A DNA stretch of 64,000 nt from Bacteroidales bacterium (lineage in GTDB: Bacteria > Bacteroidota > Bacteroidia > Bacteroidales > VadinHA17): contig PLNT01000023.1 in NCBI GenBank assembly GCA_003141895.1, forward strand, positions 32,311 through 96,310, read 5' to 3'. Position 1 is the first letter of the stretch. Every line of letters starts with the position of its first letter. Below are positions 8,058-16,583 of this stretch, in pieces. Both the position numbers and the translations under genes were made by a program. The notes beneath the pieces are model-generated. The model saw only the letters and a program-made list of their open reading frames with translations, was not told where the DNA came from and made no database searches.

Positions 8058-8354
8058 TTACTGACAGCAACTACTGACACAATTCAAAATTGTTTTCAGG
8101 TTTTCATGCTTCAGGTAATACCACGTGTTTTTCCCTTCCCTTTTTGAAGCCAGAACTCCTTTGTCCTTTAGAATGCCAAGATGATGAGAAGCAGTTGATT
8201 GCTCTATCCCCAGTTGCCGGTGTATTTCAGTGACTGTTCTTTTTTTCCCATCTTCAAGACATCCTACAATTGTTATTCTTACAGGATGAGCAATAGCTTT
8301 TAGCATTCCTGCTGCTTTTTCAAGACTTTCCGGATTTAGATCTTTAAATTCCAT
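8058..8354 (-). CDS. ArsR/SmtB-family transcriptional regulator
   Basis: A 98-residue winged-helix protein. LKAIAHPVRITIVGCLEDG and the recognition helix block GIEQSTASHHLGILKDKGVL are characteristic of ArsR. Unlike arsenic sensors it lacks the ELCVCDL metal motif in helix 3. Cysteines are found in VGCLEDG and at the extreme C-terminus (NCVSSCCQ), which might bind metal or sense thiol oxidation or sulfide. It is divergent from the polyprenyl synthase gene and has a TATATTTG promoter element close to its start. No obvious target gene sits next to it, so its regulon cannot be named. Confidence 0.9.
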   Translation of the reverse strand: MEFKDLNPESLEKAAGMLKAIAHPVRITIVGCLEDGKKRTVTEIHRQLGIEQSTASHHLGILKDKGVLASKREGKNTWYYLKHENLKTILNCVSSCCQ

Positions 8355-8374
8355 CCTTAAATTTTTTCTTTTCG

Positions 8375-8382
8375 CAAATATA
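8375..8382 (-). promoter_or_regulatory. -7 promoter element for the ArsR gene
   Basis: TATATTTG on the minus strand (CAAATATA on the plus strand), 20 bases upstream of the ATG. This fits the Bacteroidetes TAnnTTTG motif and a short leader. Confidence 0.45.
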
Positions 8383-8483
8383 TATAAATATGTTGATATG
8401 ATGAAAATCGCTCATAGTCAGGATAAAGTTTCATTCGGTAAAAGAACTGCGTTTAAAAAATGATCTGGAGTTGCTGATTTTAT

Positions 8484-8491
8484 TATATTTG
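8484..8491 (+). promoter_or_regulatory. -7 promoter element for the polyprenyl synthase gene
   Basis: TATATTTG matches TAnnTTTG and ends 16 bases before the start codon at 8508. Confidence 0.45.
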
Positions 8492-8507
8492 ACTGAAATA
8501 AAATTTT

Positions 8508-9482
8508 ATGTCTGCTCTTACCGGAATAAAGAGACCTGTTGAGATTGAAATGGCTGAGTTTGAAAAATACTTTAGCCGTACTATGCATAGCGATATTCCT
8601 TTACTGAATATCATTCTGAATTATATTCTCCGGCGCAAGGGCAAGCAGATGAGGCCGCTGCTCGTTTTCCTTACTGCCCGTCTCAATGGCGAAATTGCCG
8701 AATCGACTTATATCGCTGCAACCTGTATCGAGCTTCTTCATACAGCCTCACTTGTTCATGACGATGTGGTCGATGATGCGCATGAAAGACGCGGCTCTCT
8801 TTCGATTAATGCACTATGGAATTCTAAAATTGCTGTCCTGCTTGGCGATTACCTTCTTTCATCCGGAATGCATATCTGTGTTGAAAAATCACGCTATGAC
8901 ATGCTCGAGATTATTTCGGAAGCAGTTAAATCGATGTCAGAGGGAGAATTGCTGCAACTACAGAAGGCCAGAAAATTAAACATAAAGGAAGAAGATTATT
9001 ACAAGATCATAATAAGCAAGACAGCAGCCTTACTATCGGCGTGTACTGCCTGCGGAGCAAGATCGGTCACTGACGATGCAGAAACAATTCAGGTCATGAA
9101 AGACTTTGGGGAAAATATCGGTATTGCTTTTCAGATAAGGGATGATATACTTGATTATGAAGGAACAGGATTGACCGGGAAGGCAGTCGGGAATGATATT
9201 AAAGAAAAAAAGATTACTCTTCCCCTGATACACGCCCTTGAACAGTCTGAGAACTCAAAACGAAGACATATTCTCAACATTGTTAAAAGTAAGAAGAAGA
9301 GCCGGTCTGAAATAAATGAAGTGATAAGTTTTGTGACAGACTACGGTGGTCTGGATTATTCTGAGCTGAAAATGAATCAATACAGGGATAAAGCTCTCGC
9401 AATACTCGATTCCTACGGCGAATCCGAAGTAAAAGAATCACTCAAGGAATTTGTTCATTACACAACTTCAAGAAAGAAATAA
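8508..9482 (+). CDS. ispB: Polyprenyl diphosphate synthase (octaprenyl/solanesyl type)
   Basis: A 324-residue trans-prenyltransferase. The first aspartate-rich motif is DDVVDDAHERRG (residues 85-96), the second is DDILDYEGTGLTGK (from residue 212). GKQMRPLLVFL precedes them as in all members. It elongates farnesyl or geranylgeranyl diphosphate with isopentenyl diphosphate to make the side chain of respiratory quinones, a menaquinone in most Bacteroidetes. The chain length cannot be predicted securely: the residues before the first motif are small (HTASLVH), consistent with a long product. It converges with the MFS gene, with only two bases between the stops. Confidence 0.93.
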   Translation: MSALTGIKRPVEIEMAEFEKYFSRTMHSDIPLLNIILNYILRRKGKQMRPLLVFLTARLNGEIAESTYIAATCIELLHTASLVHDDVVDDAHERRGSLSINALWNSKIAVLLGDYLLSSGMHICVEKSRYDMLEIISEAVKSMSEGELLQLQKARKLNIKEEDYYKIIISKTAALLSACTACGARSVTDDAETIQVMKDFGENIGIAFQIRDDILDYEGTGLTGKAVGNDIKEKKITLPLIHALEQSENSKRRHILNIVKSKKKSRSEINEVISFVTDYGGLDYSELKMNQYRDKALAILDSYGESEVKESLKEFVHYTTSRKK

Positions 9483-9484
9483 AG

Positions 9485-10768
9485 CTATTCCGGCTCAAGC
9501 CTGATAGTAGCCACCTTTTCAAGATCTTTAACGTAATATCGCGACCCCATCCAGAATAGGAAAGCACCCAACAAAAGAACAAACGGAAGCACCGACAACG
9601 CAGTTTGGATGTTTGTTAGGTCATAAATTTTACCCATTACAATAGGAGCAGTTGATGCTCCCAGCAGGTTTTGAACTACCACGGCAATTGCATAGGAAGT
9701 TGCTCTAAGACCTGGATGAATTACATCCTGTGTTACTGATGCAGCACCTGAAATGAAGGCAAGTACAAGCACTCCGAAAATCAGAAAAAAAACATACTGT
9801 ATAGTCCCTTTAAAAAAGACGAGTGCAAGAAACAATACCACTGCTGATAATAATGAAGAGGTAGCCGGAAACAGAAGTCTGGCATTGTCTTTTGATTTTC
9901 TCCAGAGATCAGTCAAAAAGCCTCCAAGCGGAGCACCTATGAGAGCAAGCACCATCACGGAGCTCGCCATTTTCCCGGCAGTTTCCTGCGGTACATTTCT
10001 CATCTTTTCAAAATATGTCGGCAACCAGGTAAGCATTGAAGTAGTAACAAATACTACAGCTGCCATGCCAAGATAAGTAAGGAGGACAGAGGGTTTTGTA
10101 AGAAACTCCTTTACCATGTCTTTCCTTTCCATTTTTATCCTATTGCTGTTTTTATCATAAAATGAAAGATCAACTGTTTTATAATCCTTTACAAAAAGAA
10201 AAAGAATGGCTACTATCATTCCGGGAACTGCAACAATACCGAATGCATGCTTCCATCCAAGCTTTGCTGCAATCACTCCTCCCAGAAGTACACCTATTGC
10301 CGAGCCAAGAGGTATTGAAGCATTCCATAATCCCATCATTCTGGCTCTCCGGTCAACCGGATATAACCCGGATATCATTGCACTCCCTCCCGGGGCATAA
10401 CCTGCCTCTCCGACACCTATAAGCATCCGGGCCATGAAAAGCTGAACAAAATTGCCGGTTAAGGCACATAATGCTGTGGCCAGACTCCACAATATTGCCA
10501 TTACTCCTATTGTTTTGGTCCTGCTCCACCGGTCGACCAGTATCGAAATTGGAAAAGTAAGAATCACTATTGCCCAGTATACCGCTGATACCAGCAAACC
10601 GCTCTGGGTATGTGATATTCCCCAGTCTCGTTCAATTGAGGTAAACATCGATGTCACCACCATTCTGTCGATATAGTCAAACATATATAACAGGAACAGC
10701 AACATAAAAACATAATTGGAATACCTGAGGGAAAAGAGGTACCCTGTACGGTCCACTTTATTTTTCAT
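9485..10768 (-). CDS. MFS transporter
   Basis: A 427-residue major facilitator protein with 12 predicted membrane helices. The N-terminal FDYIDRMVVT and the loop 2-3 signature DRWSRTKTIG (the MFS G-X-X-X-D-R-X-G-R-R equivalent) are visible. GVGEAGYAPGGSAMISGLY in helix 4 to 5 is typical of the spinster-like and anion-cation symporter branches. The substrate is unknown. No neighbouring catabolic gene points to one. The gene is transcribed alone. Confidence 0.9.
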   Translation of the reverse strand: MKNKVDRTGYLFSLRYSNYVFMLLFLLYMFDYIDRMVVTSMFTSIERDWGISHTQSGLLVSAVYWAIVILTFPISILVDRWSRTKTIGVMAILWSLATALCALTGNFVQLFMARMLIGVGEAGYAPGGSAMISGLYPVDRRARMMGLWNASIPLGSAIGVLLGGVIAAKLGWKHAFGIVAVPGMIVAILFLFVKDYKTVDLSFYDKNSNRIKMERKDMVKEFLTKPSVLLTYLGMAAVVFVTTSMLTWLPTYFEKMRNVPQETAGKMASSVMVLALIGAPLGGFLTDLWRKSKDNARLLFPATSSLLSAVVLFLALVFFKGTIQYVFFLIFGVLVLAFISGAASVTQDVIHPGLRATSYAIAVVVQNLLGASTAPIVMGKIYDLTNIQTALSVLPFVLLLGAFLFWMGSRYYVKDLEKVATIRLEPE

Positions 10769-10858
10769 TCGATTTGAATTTTGTTCAACGTCAATACCAA
10801 GTAAGGAAAAATAAGTGTGAGTAAAAATATTATATGCATTTTTTAAGTCTTTATACTT

Positions 10859-10982
10859 ACACCCCCTCCCGCTTCACGGGGTTCCCCTAAAGGGGGACAA
10901 ATTCACGGACTTTAATAGAACTATCTCAAATACGGGGTTTTACTTCCCCATTGGGTAGTACCCGAAGGGCGAGGGGGTTTGA
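10859..10982. repeat. Dispersed GC-rich intergenic repeat, copy C
   Basis: CACCCCCTCCCGC...CCCCTAAAGGGGGAC at the left and CCCGAAGGGCGAGGGGGTTTGA at the right bracket about 60 bases of ordinary sequence. It fills most of the 304-base gap between the divergent MFS and CoA-binding genes, in which I see no coding potential. Confidence 0.75.
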
Positions 10983-11072
10983 CAGAATAAAGCAGGATAA
11001 GGCCCAATCATTTAGGCACTTTCAATTATTATTACTATTTTTCATTGTTTAATTTTAAAACTTCCTAAAGCT

Positions 11073-11522
11073 ATGACAACTTTAAGACAAATTAATGAAT
11101 TTCTTGATTCGCAGCCCATTGCCCTGGTGGGGGCATCACGTAATCCTAAAAAATTTGGTTACTCCGTGCTAAAAGAGCTTAAAGAAAAAGGAATGAAAAT
11201 TATCCCTGTCAATCCTCAGGCTGATGAAATAATGGGAGAAAAATCTTATCCAAATGTAAAAATGCTCCCTTCTGAAGTGAAGAGCATTATTGTAGTAACA
11301 AAGAAAGATCAGACAGCTTCAGTTATAAGGGATGCAAAAGAAAAGGGAATAAAAAATATCTGGATTCAGCAGATGGCAGATAGCAAGGAAGCTCTTGATG
11401 AACTTAAAGACTCCGGAATAAATCTTATTAAAGGTGAATGTATACTAATGCATTACAAACCTCACAGTATACATAAATTCCATGGCAGTCTTAAGAAACT
11501 TTTCGGTAGTTTTCCAAAATAA
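11073..11522 (+). CDS. CoA-binding domain protein (CoA_binding_2)
   Basis: A 149-residue stand-alone Rossmann-type CoA-binding protein, homologous to the N-terminal domain of acyl-CoA synthetases (ADP-forming) and succinyl-CoA ligase alpha. The opening IALVGASRNPKKFGYSVLKEL is the nucleotide-binding loop, followed by KIIPVNPQADEIMGEKSYP. The exact function of such proteins (the YccU group) is not established. Its stop shares one base with the ATG of the following thioesterase (TAATG), so the two are coupled, which suggests a joint role with acyl-CoA metabolites. Confidence 0.92.
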   Translation: MTTLRQINEFLDSQPIALVGASRNPKKFGYSVLKELKEKGMKIIPVNPQADEIMGEKSYPNVKMLPSEVKSIIVVTKKDQTASVIRDAKEKGIKNIWIQQMADSKEALDELKDSGINLIKGECILMHYKPHSIHKFHGSLKKLFGSFPK

Positions 11523-11935
11523 TGGAAGAATCCACTGTCACTTACAATATCAAATTCATTGTCCGCGATTACGAATGTGATCTGCAGGGCGTGGTCAATA
11601 ATGCCAATTACCAACATTATCTTGAGCATGCAAGACATGAATTTCTTATCTCTCGCGGAGTTGGATTTGTTCAGCTTCACAATGAAGGTATAGATCTGAT
11701 CGTTACAAAAGTAGAAATCGAATATAAATTCCCTCTCAGAAGCCGTGATGAGTTCATGGTAACTGTCAAGATTCAGAAAGAAGGAAATGCCAGAATTCTT
11801 TTTATTCAGGATATTTTCAGATTACCTGATTTAAAATTAGTTGTCAGGGCCAGAGTGACAGGTATAGCTACGAAAAAAGGGAGACCCGTGCCTCCGCCAG
11901 GAGATCTGGTTCTTAAGCTTGGATTAGAATTCTAA
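11522..11935 (+). CDS. Acyl-CoA thioesterase, 4HBT/YbgC-like hotdog fold
   Basis: A 137-residue single hotdog domain. FIVRDYECDLQGVVNNANY is the active-site region of the 4-hydroxybenzoyl-CoA thioesterase family, with the catalytic Asp at DLQGVV, and HYLEHARHEFL follows. It should hydrolyse an acyl-CoA in the cytoplasm. The chain specificity is unknown. It is translationally coupled to the CoA-binding protein upstream. Confidence 0.92.
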   Translation: MEESTVTYNIKFIVRDYECDLQGVVNNANYQHYLEHARHEFLISRGVGFVQLHNEGIDLIVTKVEIEYKFPLRSRDEFMVTVKIQKEGNARILFIQDIFRLPDLKLVVRARVTGIATKKGRPVPPPGDLVLKLGLEF

Positions 11936-11987
11936 ATTTCAACCAGAACAGAATTGTTATGTCTTAATCAGATAAATTGATCCGCAT

Positions 11988-12908
11988 ATGATAAAAAGAA
12001 AGCTTACACGCAGACAATTCCTTACTGCAACTGTTGCTATCGGAGCTGGTTCTGTTCTACTTGGTAAATCTGCCCTGAGATTCCCTTCTAAGTCTCCTTT
12101 TCTTTCGTCCGATCCGCTTCAGATTGTAACTCTCGGTAAATCGGGGATAAAAACTACGCTTCTGGGAATGGGAACAGGATATAGCGGATATAACAGGTCG
12201 TCAAATATTACAAGGGAAGGTGTTGCAGAATCAATTATCCATCAGGCATACGAAAAAGGAATTCGTTTTTTCGATTGCGCCGATAGTTACGGGACACATC
12301 CTTTCACGGCTGCCGCCCTAAAAGACTATCCAAGGGAATCATATACTCTGAGCTCAAAAATATGGGTTGGCCCCGGCGGTATTCCTGAACCTGAACGGCC
12401 TGATGCTGATGTTGTAGTTGACCGGTTCCGTAAAGAACTCCAAACCGACTATCTTGATATGGTTCAGATACATTGTATGACTGATTCGAAGTGGACCGAC
12501 AAACAGAAAAAACAGATGGATATCCTTGAAAATCTGAAAGTAAAGAAAATCATCGGAGCCCATGGAGTATCTGTCCATTCTCTTGAAGCGATGGAAGCCG
12601 CAGTTGATAATCCATGGATTGATGTAATACATGTCAGAATTAATCCATATGGAGAAGTGATGGATAAAGGTGATGCGAATTCAGTAATTCCAGTGATCGA
12701 AAAACTTCATAAAGCGGGGAAGGGAGTTATCGGGATGAAGCTCATCGGTAACGGGAATTTCAGAGATGACTCTGAAAAAATAAATGCATCTCTCAAATAT
12801 GTTCTGGGATTGGGTACTGTAGATATGATAATTGTCGGCTTCGAACGCCCGGAACAGATTGATAATTATCTCGGAAGGATGAAAAGGGCGCTTGCAGCAT
12901 CAAAATAA
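11988..12908 (+). CDS. Aldo/keto reductase with twin-arginine leader
   Basis: A 306-residue aldo/keto reductase. The first 28 residues, containing TRRQFLTA then a hydrophobic AIGAGSVLL stretch, form a Tat signal, so the enzyme is probably exported folded. FFDCADSYG carries the Asp and Tyr of the catalytic tetrad, SSKIW the Lys and VQIHCM the His. AKR proteins use NADPH. A periplasmic version is puzzling unless the cofactor is bound before export, but Tat-tagged AKRs are common in Bacteroidetes. The substrate is unknown. It is followed by a small inverted repeat and the SMP-30 gene. Confidence 0.92.
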   Translation: MIKRKLTRRQFLTATVAIGAGSVLLGKSALRFPSKSPFLSSDPLQIVTLGKSGIKTTLLGMGTGYSGYNRSSNITREGVAESIIHQAYEKGIRFFDCADSYGTHPFTAAALKDYPRESYTLSSKIWVGPGGIPEPERPDADVVVDRFRKELQTDYLDMVQIHCMTDSKWTDKQKKQMDILENLKVKKIIGAHGVSVHSLEAMEAAVDNPWIDVIHVRINPYGEVMDKGDANSVIPVIEKLHKAGKGVIGMKLIGNGNFRDDSEKINASLKYVLGLGTVDMIIVGFERPEQIDNYLGRMKRALAASK

Positions 12909-12913
12909 TTCCA

Positions 12914-12943
12914 TGTAGGGAACGATCGCGACCGTACCCTACA
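12914..12943. repeat. TGTAGGG...CCCTACA palindromic repeat, copy 1
   Basis: TGTAGGG and CCCTACA surround a TCGCGA core. A second copy with the same ends and core is at 37700-37727. This is a dispersed intergenic element of about 30 bases. Confidence 0.75.
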
Positions 12944-12978
12944 ATAATCCCAATTATCTGTTATTAACCTTACCTTAT

Positions 12979-13878
12979 ATGAAACTGAAAAAATTACTGA
13001 TTCTGATGCCCCTGTTGGGTATGACTTCAGCTTTTATTCCTAAAAAGGGTCTGGATGAAATAATTAAACCAGGTACCAAACTTGAAAAGCTGGCAGATGG
13101 ATTTTCATTTACTGAAGGTCCGGCTTCAGATGCGATGGGGAATGTATATTTCACCGATCAGCCAAACGACAGAATCATGATGTGGAGTACTTCAGAGAAA
13201 CTTTCTACATTCATGCAGCCCTGTGGCCGTTCAAATGGTCTTTCCTTTGACAATAAAGGTAATCTTTGGGCATGTCCAGATCAGAAAAATGAGTTATGGT
13301 GTATCTCTCCGGATAAAAAGGTTACTGTAATTCCATCAAAATACCAGGATAAACCGTTTGACGGTCCCAATGACCTCTGGAATACACCCGATGGCGGCGT
13401 TTATTTCACCGATCCATTTTATAAAAGATCGTGGTGGGATCACAGTACTATGCCGCAGGCAATTCAGGCCGTATATTATCTTGCTCCCGATCACAAAACA
13501 ATTACCAGGGTAATAAATGATCTTGATCAGCCCAATGGAATAGTTGGAACTGCTGATGGTAAAACACTTTTTGTAGCTGATATCGCGGGCAATAAAACCT
13601 GGAAATATACTATAAACAAAGATGGTATACTGACCGATAAGAAATTGTTCTGTGAAATGGGATCAGACGGAATGACAATTGACACAATGGGTAATATTTA
13701 TCTTACCGGCACCGGTGTACAGGTATTTGATAAAAACGGTCTTTTTTTAGGTAGCATTGCAGTTCCTGAAAACTGGACAGCAAATGTGTGTTTTGGTGGA
13801 AAAAGCATGAAAAGTCTCTTTATCACCGCAAGCAAAGGTTTTTACAGAATCCGGACATTGATAAAAGGGGTTTGTTGA
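12979..13878 (+). CDS. Exported SMP-30/gluconolactonase-like protein
   Basis: A 299-residue six-bladed beta-propeller with a Sec signal (KLLILMPLLGMTSAFI). The SMP-30 hallmarks are LADGFSFTEGPASDAMGN with the metal-binding Glu, PNDLWNTPDGGVYFTDP with Asn and Asp, and DLDQPNGIVGTADGK. The family hydrolyses sugar lactones such as gluconolactone using a divalent metal. Export places it in the periplasm. It may work with the preceding Tat-type oxidoreductase on an oxidised sugar, which is an inference from position only. Confidence 0.92.
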   Translation: MKLKKLLILMPLLGMTSAFIPKKGLDEIIKPGTKLEKLADGFSFTEGPASDAMGNVYFTDQPNDRIMMWSTSEKLSTFMQPCGRSNGLSFDNKGNLWACPDQKNELWCISPDKKVTVIPSKYQDKPFDGPNDLWNTPDGGVYFTDPFYKRSWWDHSTMPQAIQAVYYLAPDHKTITRVINDLDQPNGIVGTADGKTLFVADIAGNKTWKYTINKDGILTDKKLFCEMGSDGMTIDTMGNIYLTGTGVQVFDKNGLFLGSIAVPENWTANVCFGGKSMKSLFITASKGFYRIRTLIKGVC

Positions 13879-14005
13879 TATCGTAATTTTTCGGTTAATA
13901 ACATTTATCATTTTAACATTTTAGTGCATAAAATTATTCTATTATTGTAGTCTGTTTAGAACCTATACTGAACGTGATTTTATTCTAACAAAAAAATTGG
14001 AGTTT

Positions 14006-14197
14006 ATGGAAGGAACTCGCAGAGCCGATATTAAGCCTGGTATAGACGTTATGGTTGAACTGACTGAACACAAACGGACAGGCCGGCTCACGGAAGGAAA
14101 AGTAAAAGAAGTTCTTACATCTTCACCGAATCATCCTCACGGTATTAAAGTTATGCTTGAGAATGGTCTTGTAGGCCGTATTAAACAGATAATCTGA
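14006..14197 (+). CDS. ywbE: YwbE family protein (DUF2196)
   Basis: A 63-residue protein taken from ATG 14006; the frame extends three codons upstream to a TTG. The whole sequence matches the YwbE pattern: RRADIKPGIDVMVEL, HKRTGRLTEGKVKEVLTSS and HPHGIKVMLENGLVGRI. It looks like a small beta-barrel. The family is widespread and its function is unknown. A hairpin (14241-14272) separates it from pfkA. Confidence 0.9.
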   Translation: MEGTRRADIKPGIDVMVELTEHKRTGRLTEGKVKEVLTSSPNHPHGIKVMLENGLVGRIKQII

Positions 14198-14240
14198 ATC
14201 TGCTTATTAATCGATCAATCAAAAAATTATATAAATTTGA

Positions 14241-14272
14241 CATCCTTGAAAACAATAAAGTTTTCAAGGATG
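14241..14272. repeat. 13-bp hairpin between ywbE and pfkA
   Basis: CATCCTTGAAAAC (14241-14253) is the exact complement of GTTTTCAAGGATG (14260-14272), with loop AATAAA. There is no T run after it, so it is either a weak terminator for ywbE or a leader structure for pfkA, whose ATG is 31 bases on. Confidence 0.7.
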
Positions 14273-14303
14273 ACTTATTGTTAACCATACTAATGATAAT
14301 AAA

Positions 14304-15629
14304 ATGAAATACGAGGATTTTCTTGTAAGCACCCTTGGAAAAGGCAGTGTTATATCCCCACTCAGACATACTCATCGCGCTGAGAATCCTGTCTATAAAT
14401 TTGTTGATGACAGTGAAAGGATCTTGTATGATGTTTCCCTCGAAAACTTCAAAAAATGTCATGAAACGGGAGAACTACCTGTCTCTTTCGAAAAAGCCGG
14501 CCCAAAAGAAAATATATATTTTGAACCGGCAAAGACTAAGGTTGCAATTGTCACGTGCGGGGGATTGTGCCCGGGAGTAAATAATGTTATACGTAGTCTT
14601 GTCAATGAACTGTATTACAGGTATGGAATAAGCAGGATACTTGGAATACAATATGGCTATGAAGGGTTAATTCCCTCATATAATCATCCTGCTATTGAAC
14701 TGACTTCTACAATGGTCAACTATATTCATCTTACCGGCGGTACTTTCCTGGGATCTTCAAGAGGAGATCAGGATGTGGAGAAAATGGTAGACACTCTTGA
14801 GATACTGAACATTAACATCCTTTTTTGTATTGGCGGAGACGGAACGCTTCGTGGAGCACATGCTATTCATAAAGAAATTGAAAAAAGAAAACTTAAAATC
14901 TGTGTTGCCGGCATTCCCAAGACTATTGACAATGATCTCGATCTGATCCAGAAATCTTTTGGTTTTGAAACTGCATTTTCGATAGCTAATGATGTCATCA
15001 GGAATGCCCATAATGAGGCTTCAGGGGCATTCAATGGAATTGCTCTGGTTAAACTGATGGGACGTGATTCAGGTTTTATTGCAGCAAGTGCGGCATTGGC
15101 AATCCAGGAAGTAAATTTTGTTCTGGTTCCGGAAATTACTTTTGATCTTTACGGTCCTAAAGGGTTTCTTAATGTACTTAAAAGTCGACTTGAAGACCGT
15201 CATCATGCTGTTATTGTGGTTGCTGAAGGAACAGGTCAGGAGTTTTTCGATTGTTCAGATAACAATAAAGATCTTTCGGGTAACGTAAAGTATAAAGACA
15301 TAGGGGTTTACCTGAAAGATAAAATCTCAGAAGAGTTTAAAAATAATGAGTATCCATATTCTATAAAATATATTGATCCGAGTTATATAATCAGAAGTGC
15401 TCCGGCAAATGCAAACGATAGCAAATTCTGCAATTTGCTCGCTCAGAATGCGGTTCATGCAGCCCTCTCTGGTAGAACTGACTTTGTAACAGGATTCTGG
15501 AATAATCAGTTTACCATAATGCCAATTCAGATGGTTGTTGCTAAACGTAAAAAGATTGATGTTGAAGGCGAATTGTGGTGGAATGTCCTTGAGGCAACCG
15601 GTCAGCCAATAAGCATGAAAAACTCCTGA
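14304..15629 (+). CDS. pfkA: 6-phosphofructokinase, plant/trypanosomatid-like ATP clade
   Basis: A 441-residue phosphofructokinase, longer than the 320-residue E. coli enzyme because of an N-terminal extension of about 70 residues. Motifs are TCGGLCPGVNNVIRSLV, FCIGGDGTLRGAHAI, GIPKTIDNDLDLIQKSFGF and MGRDSGFIA. The GGDGT motif has Gly at the position equivalent to residue 104 of E. coli, a mark of ATP use. PKTIDND has Lys at the position equivalent to 124, as in pyrophosphate enzymes and plant-type ATP enzymes. The combination points to the ATP-using plant/trypanosomatid-like clade, catalysing fructose-6-phosphate phosphorylation in glycolysis. It is followed one base later by the HAD gene. 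Confidence 0.93.
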   Translation: MKYEDFLVSTLGKGSVISPLRHTHRAENPVYKFVDDSERILYDVSLENFKKCHETGELPVSFEKAGPKENIYFEPAKTKVAIVTCGGLCPGVNNVIRSLVNELYYRYGISRILGIQYGYEGLIPSYNHPAIELTSTMVNYIHLTGGTFLGSSRGDQDVEKMVDTLEILNINILFCIGGDGTLRGAHAIHKEIEKRKLKICVAGIPKTIDNDLDLIQKSFGFETAFSIANDVIRNAHNEASGAFNGIALVKLMGRDSGFIAASAALAIQEVNFVLVPEITFDLYGPKGFLNVLKSRLEDRHHAVIVVAEGTGQEFFDCSDNNKDLSGNVKYKDIGVYLKDKISEEFKNNEYPYSIKYIDPSYIIRSAPANANDSKFCNLLAQNAVHAALSGRTDFVTGFWNNQFTIMPIQMVVAKRKKIDVEGELWWNVLEATGQPISMKNS

Positions 15630-15630
15630 T

Positions 15631-16245
15631 ATGATTAAGAATATCGTTTTTGATCTTGGAAATGTCCTGCTAAGCTTCAAGCCTTCAGAATATTTTGAAA
15701 AGCATAAATATCCTGCAACTATTAAAGCTACAATCCTTGCGGATATTTTCGGAAGTAAGGAATGGCTTATGCTTGATAATGGTGAAATCTCAACCCAGGA
15801 GGCTATAAATGCCATTTCAAAAAGATCTTCTCTTAAAAAGGAAGAAATCGACCATATTTTTAACTTACGTACTGATCTGTTGTTTCCCCTCGATTCAAAC
15901 ATCAAAGTGCTTCCCGGACTAAAAAAACGAGGTTTTAAGCTATACTATCTCTCAAACTTCCCCTTAGACATTTTTGATGAGGTCAGGTCGGGTTATTATT
16001 TTTTCAAGTATTTCGATGGCGGACTGATTTCAGCTGAAGCGAAAATTTCAAAACCCGATACAAGGATTTATGAAATCCTTTTGAAGAGGTATTCACTTTT
16101 GCCAGGCGAATGTCTTTTCATAGACGACCTGGAAGCAAATGTGATTTCCGCCCGGACTTTTGGTATGACATGTCTTTTAACAAGAGGGTCACTCGAAATT
16201 GCAAAAGAGGTTGAGAAGGCATTGAAGAATTCTGCAGGATTATAA
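15631..16245 (+). CDS. HAD-family hydrolase
   Basis: A 204-residue haloacid dehalogenase-type phosphatase. Motif I is VFDLGNVLL (nucleophile Asp in DLG), motif II is YYLSNFP, and motifs III/IV are in ISKPDTRIYEILLKRY and FIDDLEANV. The cap domain (about residues 15-90) is helical, as in YihX-like sugar-phosphate phosphatases. The start lies one base after the pfkA stop, so it is co-transcribed. A sugar-phosphate substrate is therefore plausible but not proven. Some members of this group have DLG rather than DxD in motif I, as here, which still fits dehalogenase-like phosphatases. Confidence 0.9.
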   Translation: MIKNIVFDLGNVLLSFKPSEYFEKHKYPATIKATILADIFGSKEWLMLDNGEISTQEAINAISKRSSLKKEEIDHIFNLRTDLLFPLDSNIKVLPGLKKRGFKLYYLSNFPLDIFDEVRSGYYFFKYFDGGLISAEAKISKPDTRIYEILLKRYSLLPGECLFIDDLEANVISARTFGMTCLLTRGSLEIAKEVEKALKNSAGL

Positions 16246-16262
16246 ATTCACTCTAATTTTAT

Positions 16263-16423
16263 AAACACCCCCTTCCCGCTAAAGTGGGACTCCCCCTGAA
16301 GGGGGAGAAAATTTCTTATTTGATAATATTCTCTTTCTTCTTAATGAAGAGAAATTTTTATACCATTTCGATTTTTCTCCCCCAGTGGGGAGATGTCAGC
16401 GAAGCTGACAGAGGGGTCTACAA
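16263..16423. repeat. Dispersed GC-rich intergenic repeat, copy D
   Basis: ACACCCCCTTCCCGC with AAGTGGGACTCCCCC on the left, and CTCCCCCAGTGGGGAGATG then GACAGAGGGGTC on the right, separated by about 60 AT-rich bases. It lies between convergent genes. I see no gene in the 338-base gap; the parS-like site is at its right end. Confidence 0.75.
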
Positions 16424-16562
16424 AATAGCTTATTATCCTTCAAATATTCCTGTCCTTCGGGCAAGCTCCCCAAAAATATTCAATTCTCGCTGACTTAAGA
16501 GATCAGATAAATTATCTTATTTATCACTATATGAGCGACTTAACATATATTAATTTCGAATA

Positions 16563-16578
16563 TGTTCCACGTGGAAAA
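16563..16578. promoter_or_regulatory. parS-like ParB site, 15 of 16 bases
   Basis: TGTTCCACGTGGAAAA differs from the perfect palindrome TGTTCCACGTGGAACA (found at 20187) only at base 15. It lies five bases beyond the uvrC stop. See the perfect copy for interpretation. Confidence 0.6.
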
Positions 16579-16583
16579 TATAG

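Noticed and set aside
16284..16493. 69-codon frame inside repeat copy D
   Set aside because: It lies across the GC-rich repeat and shows no protein-like pattern.
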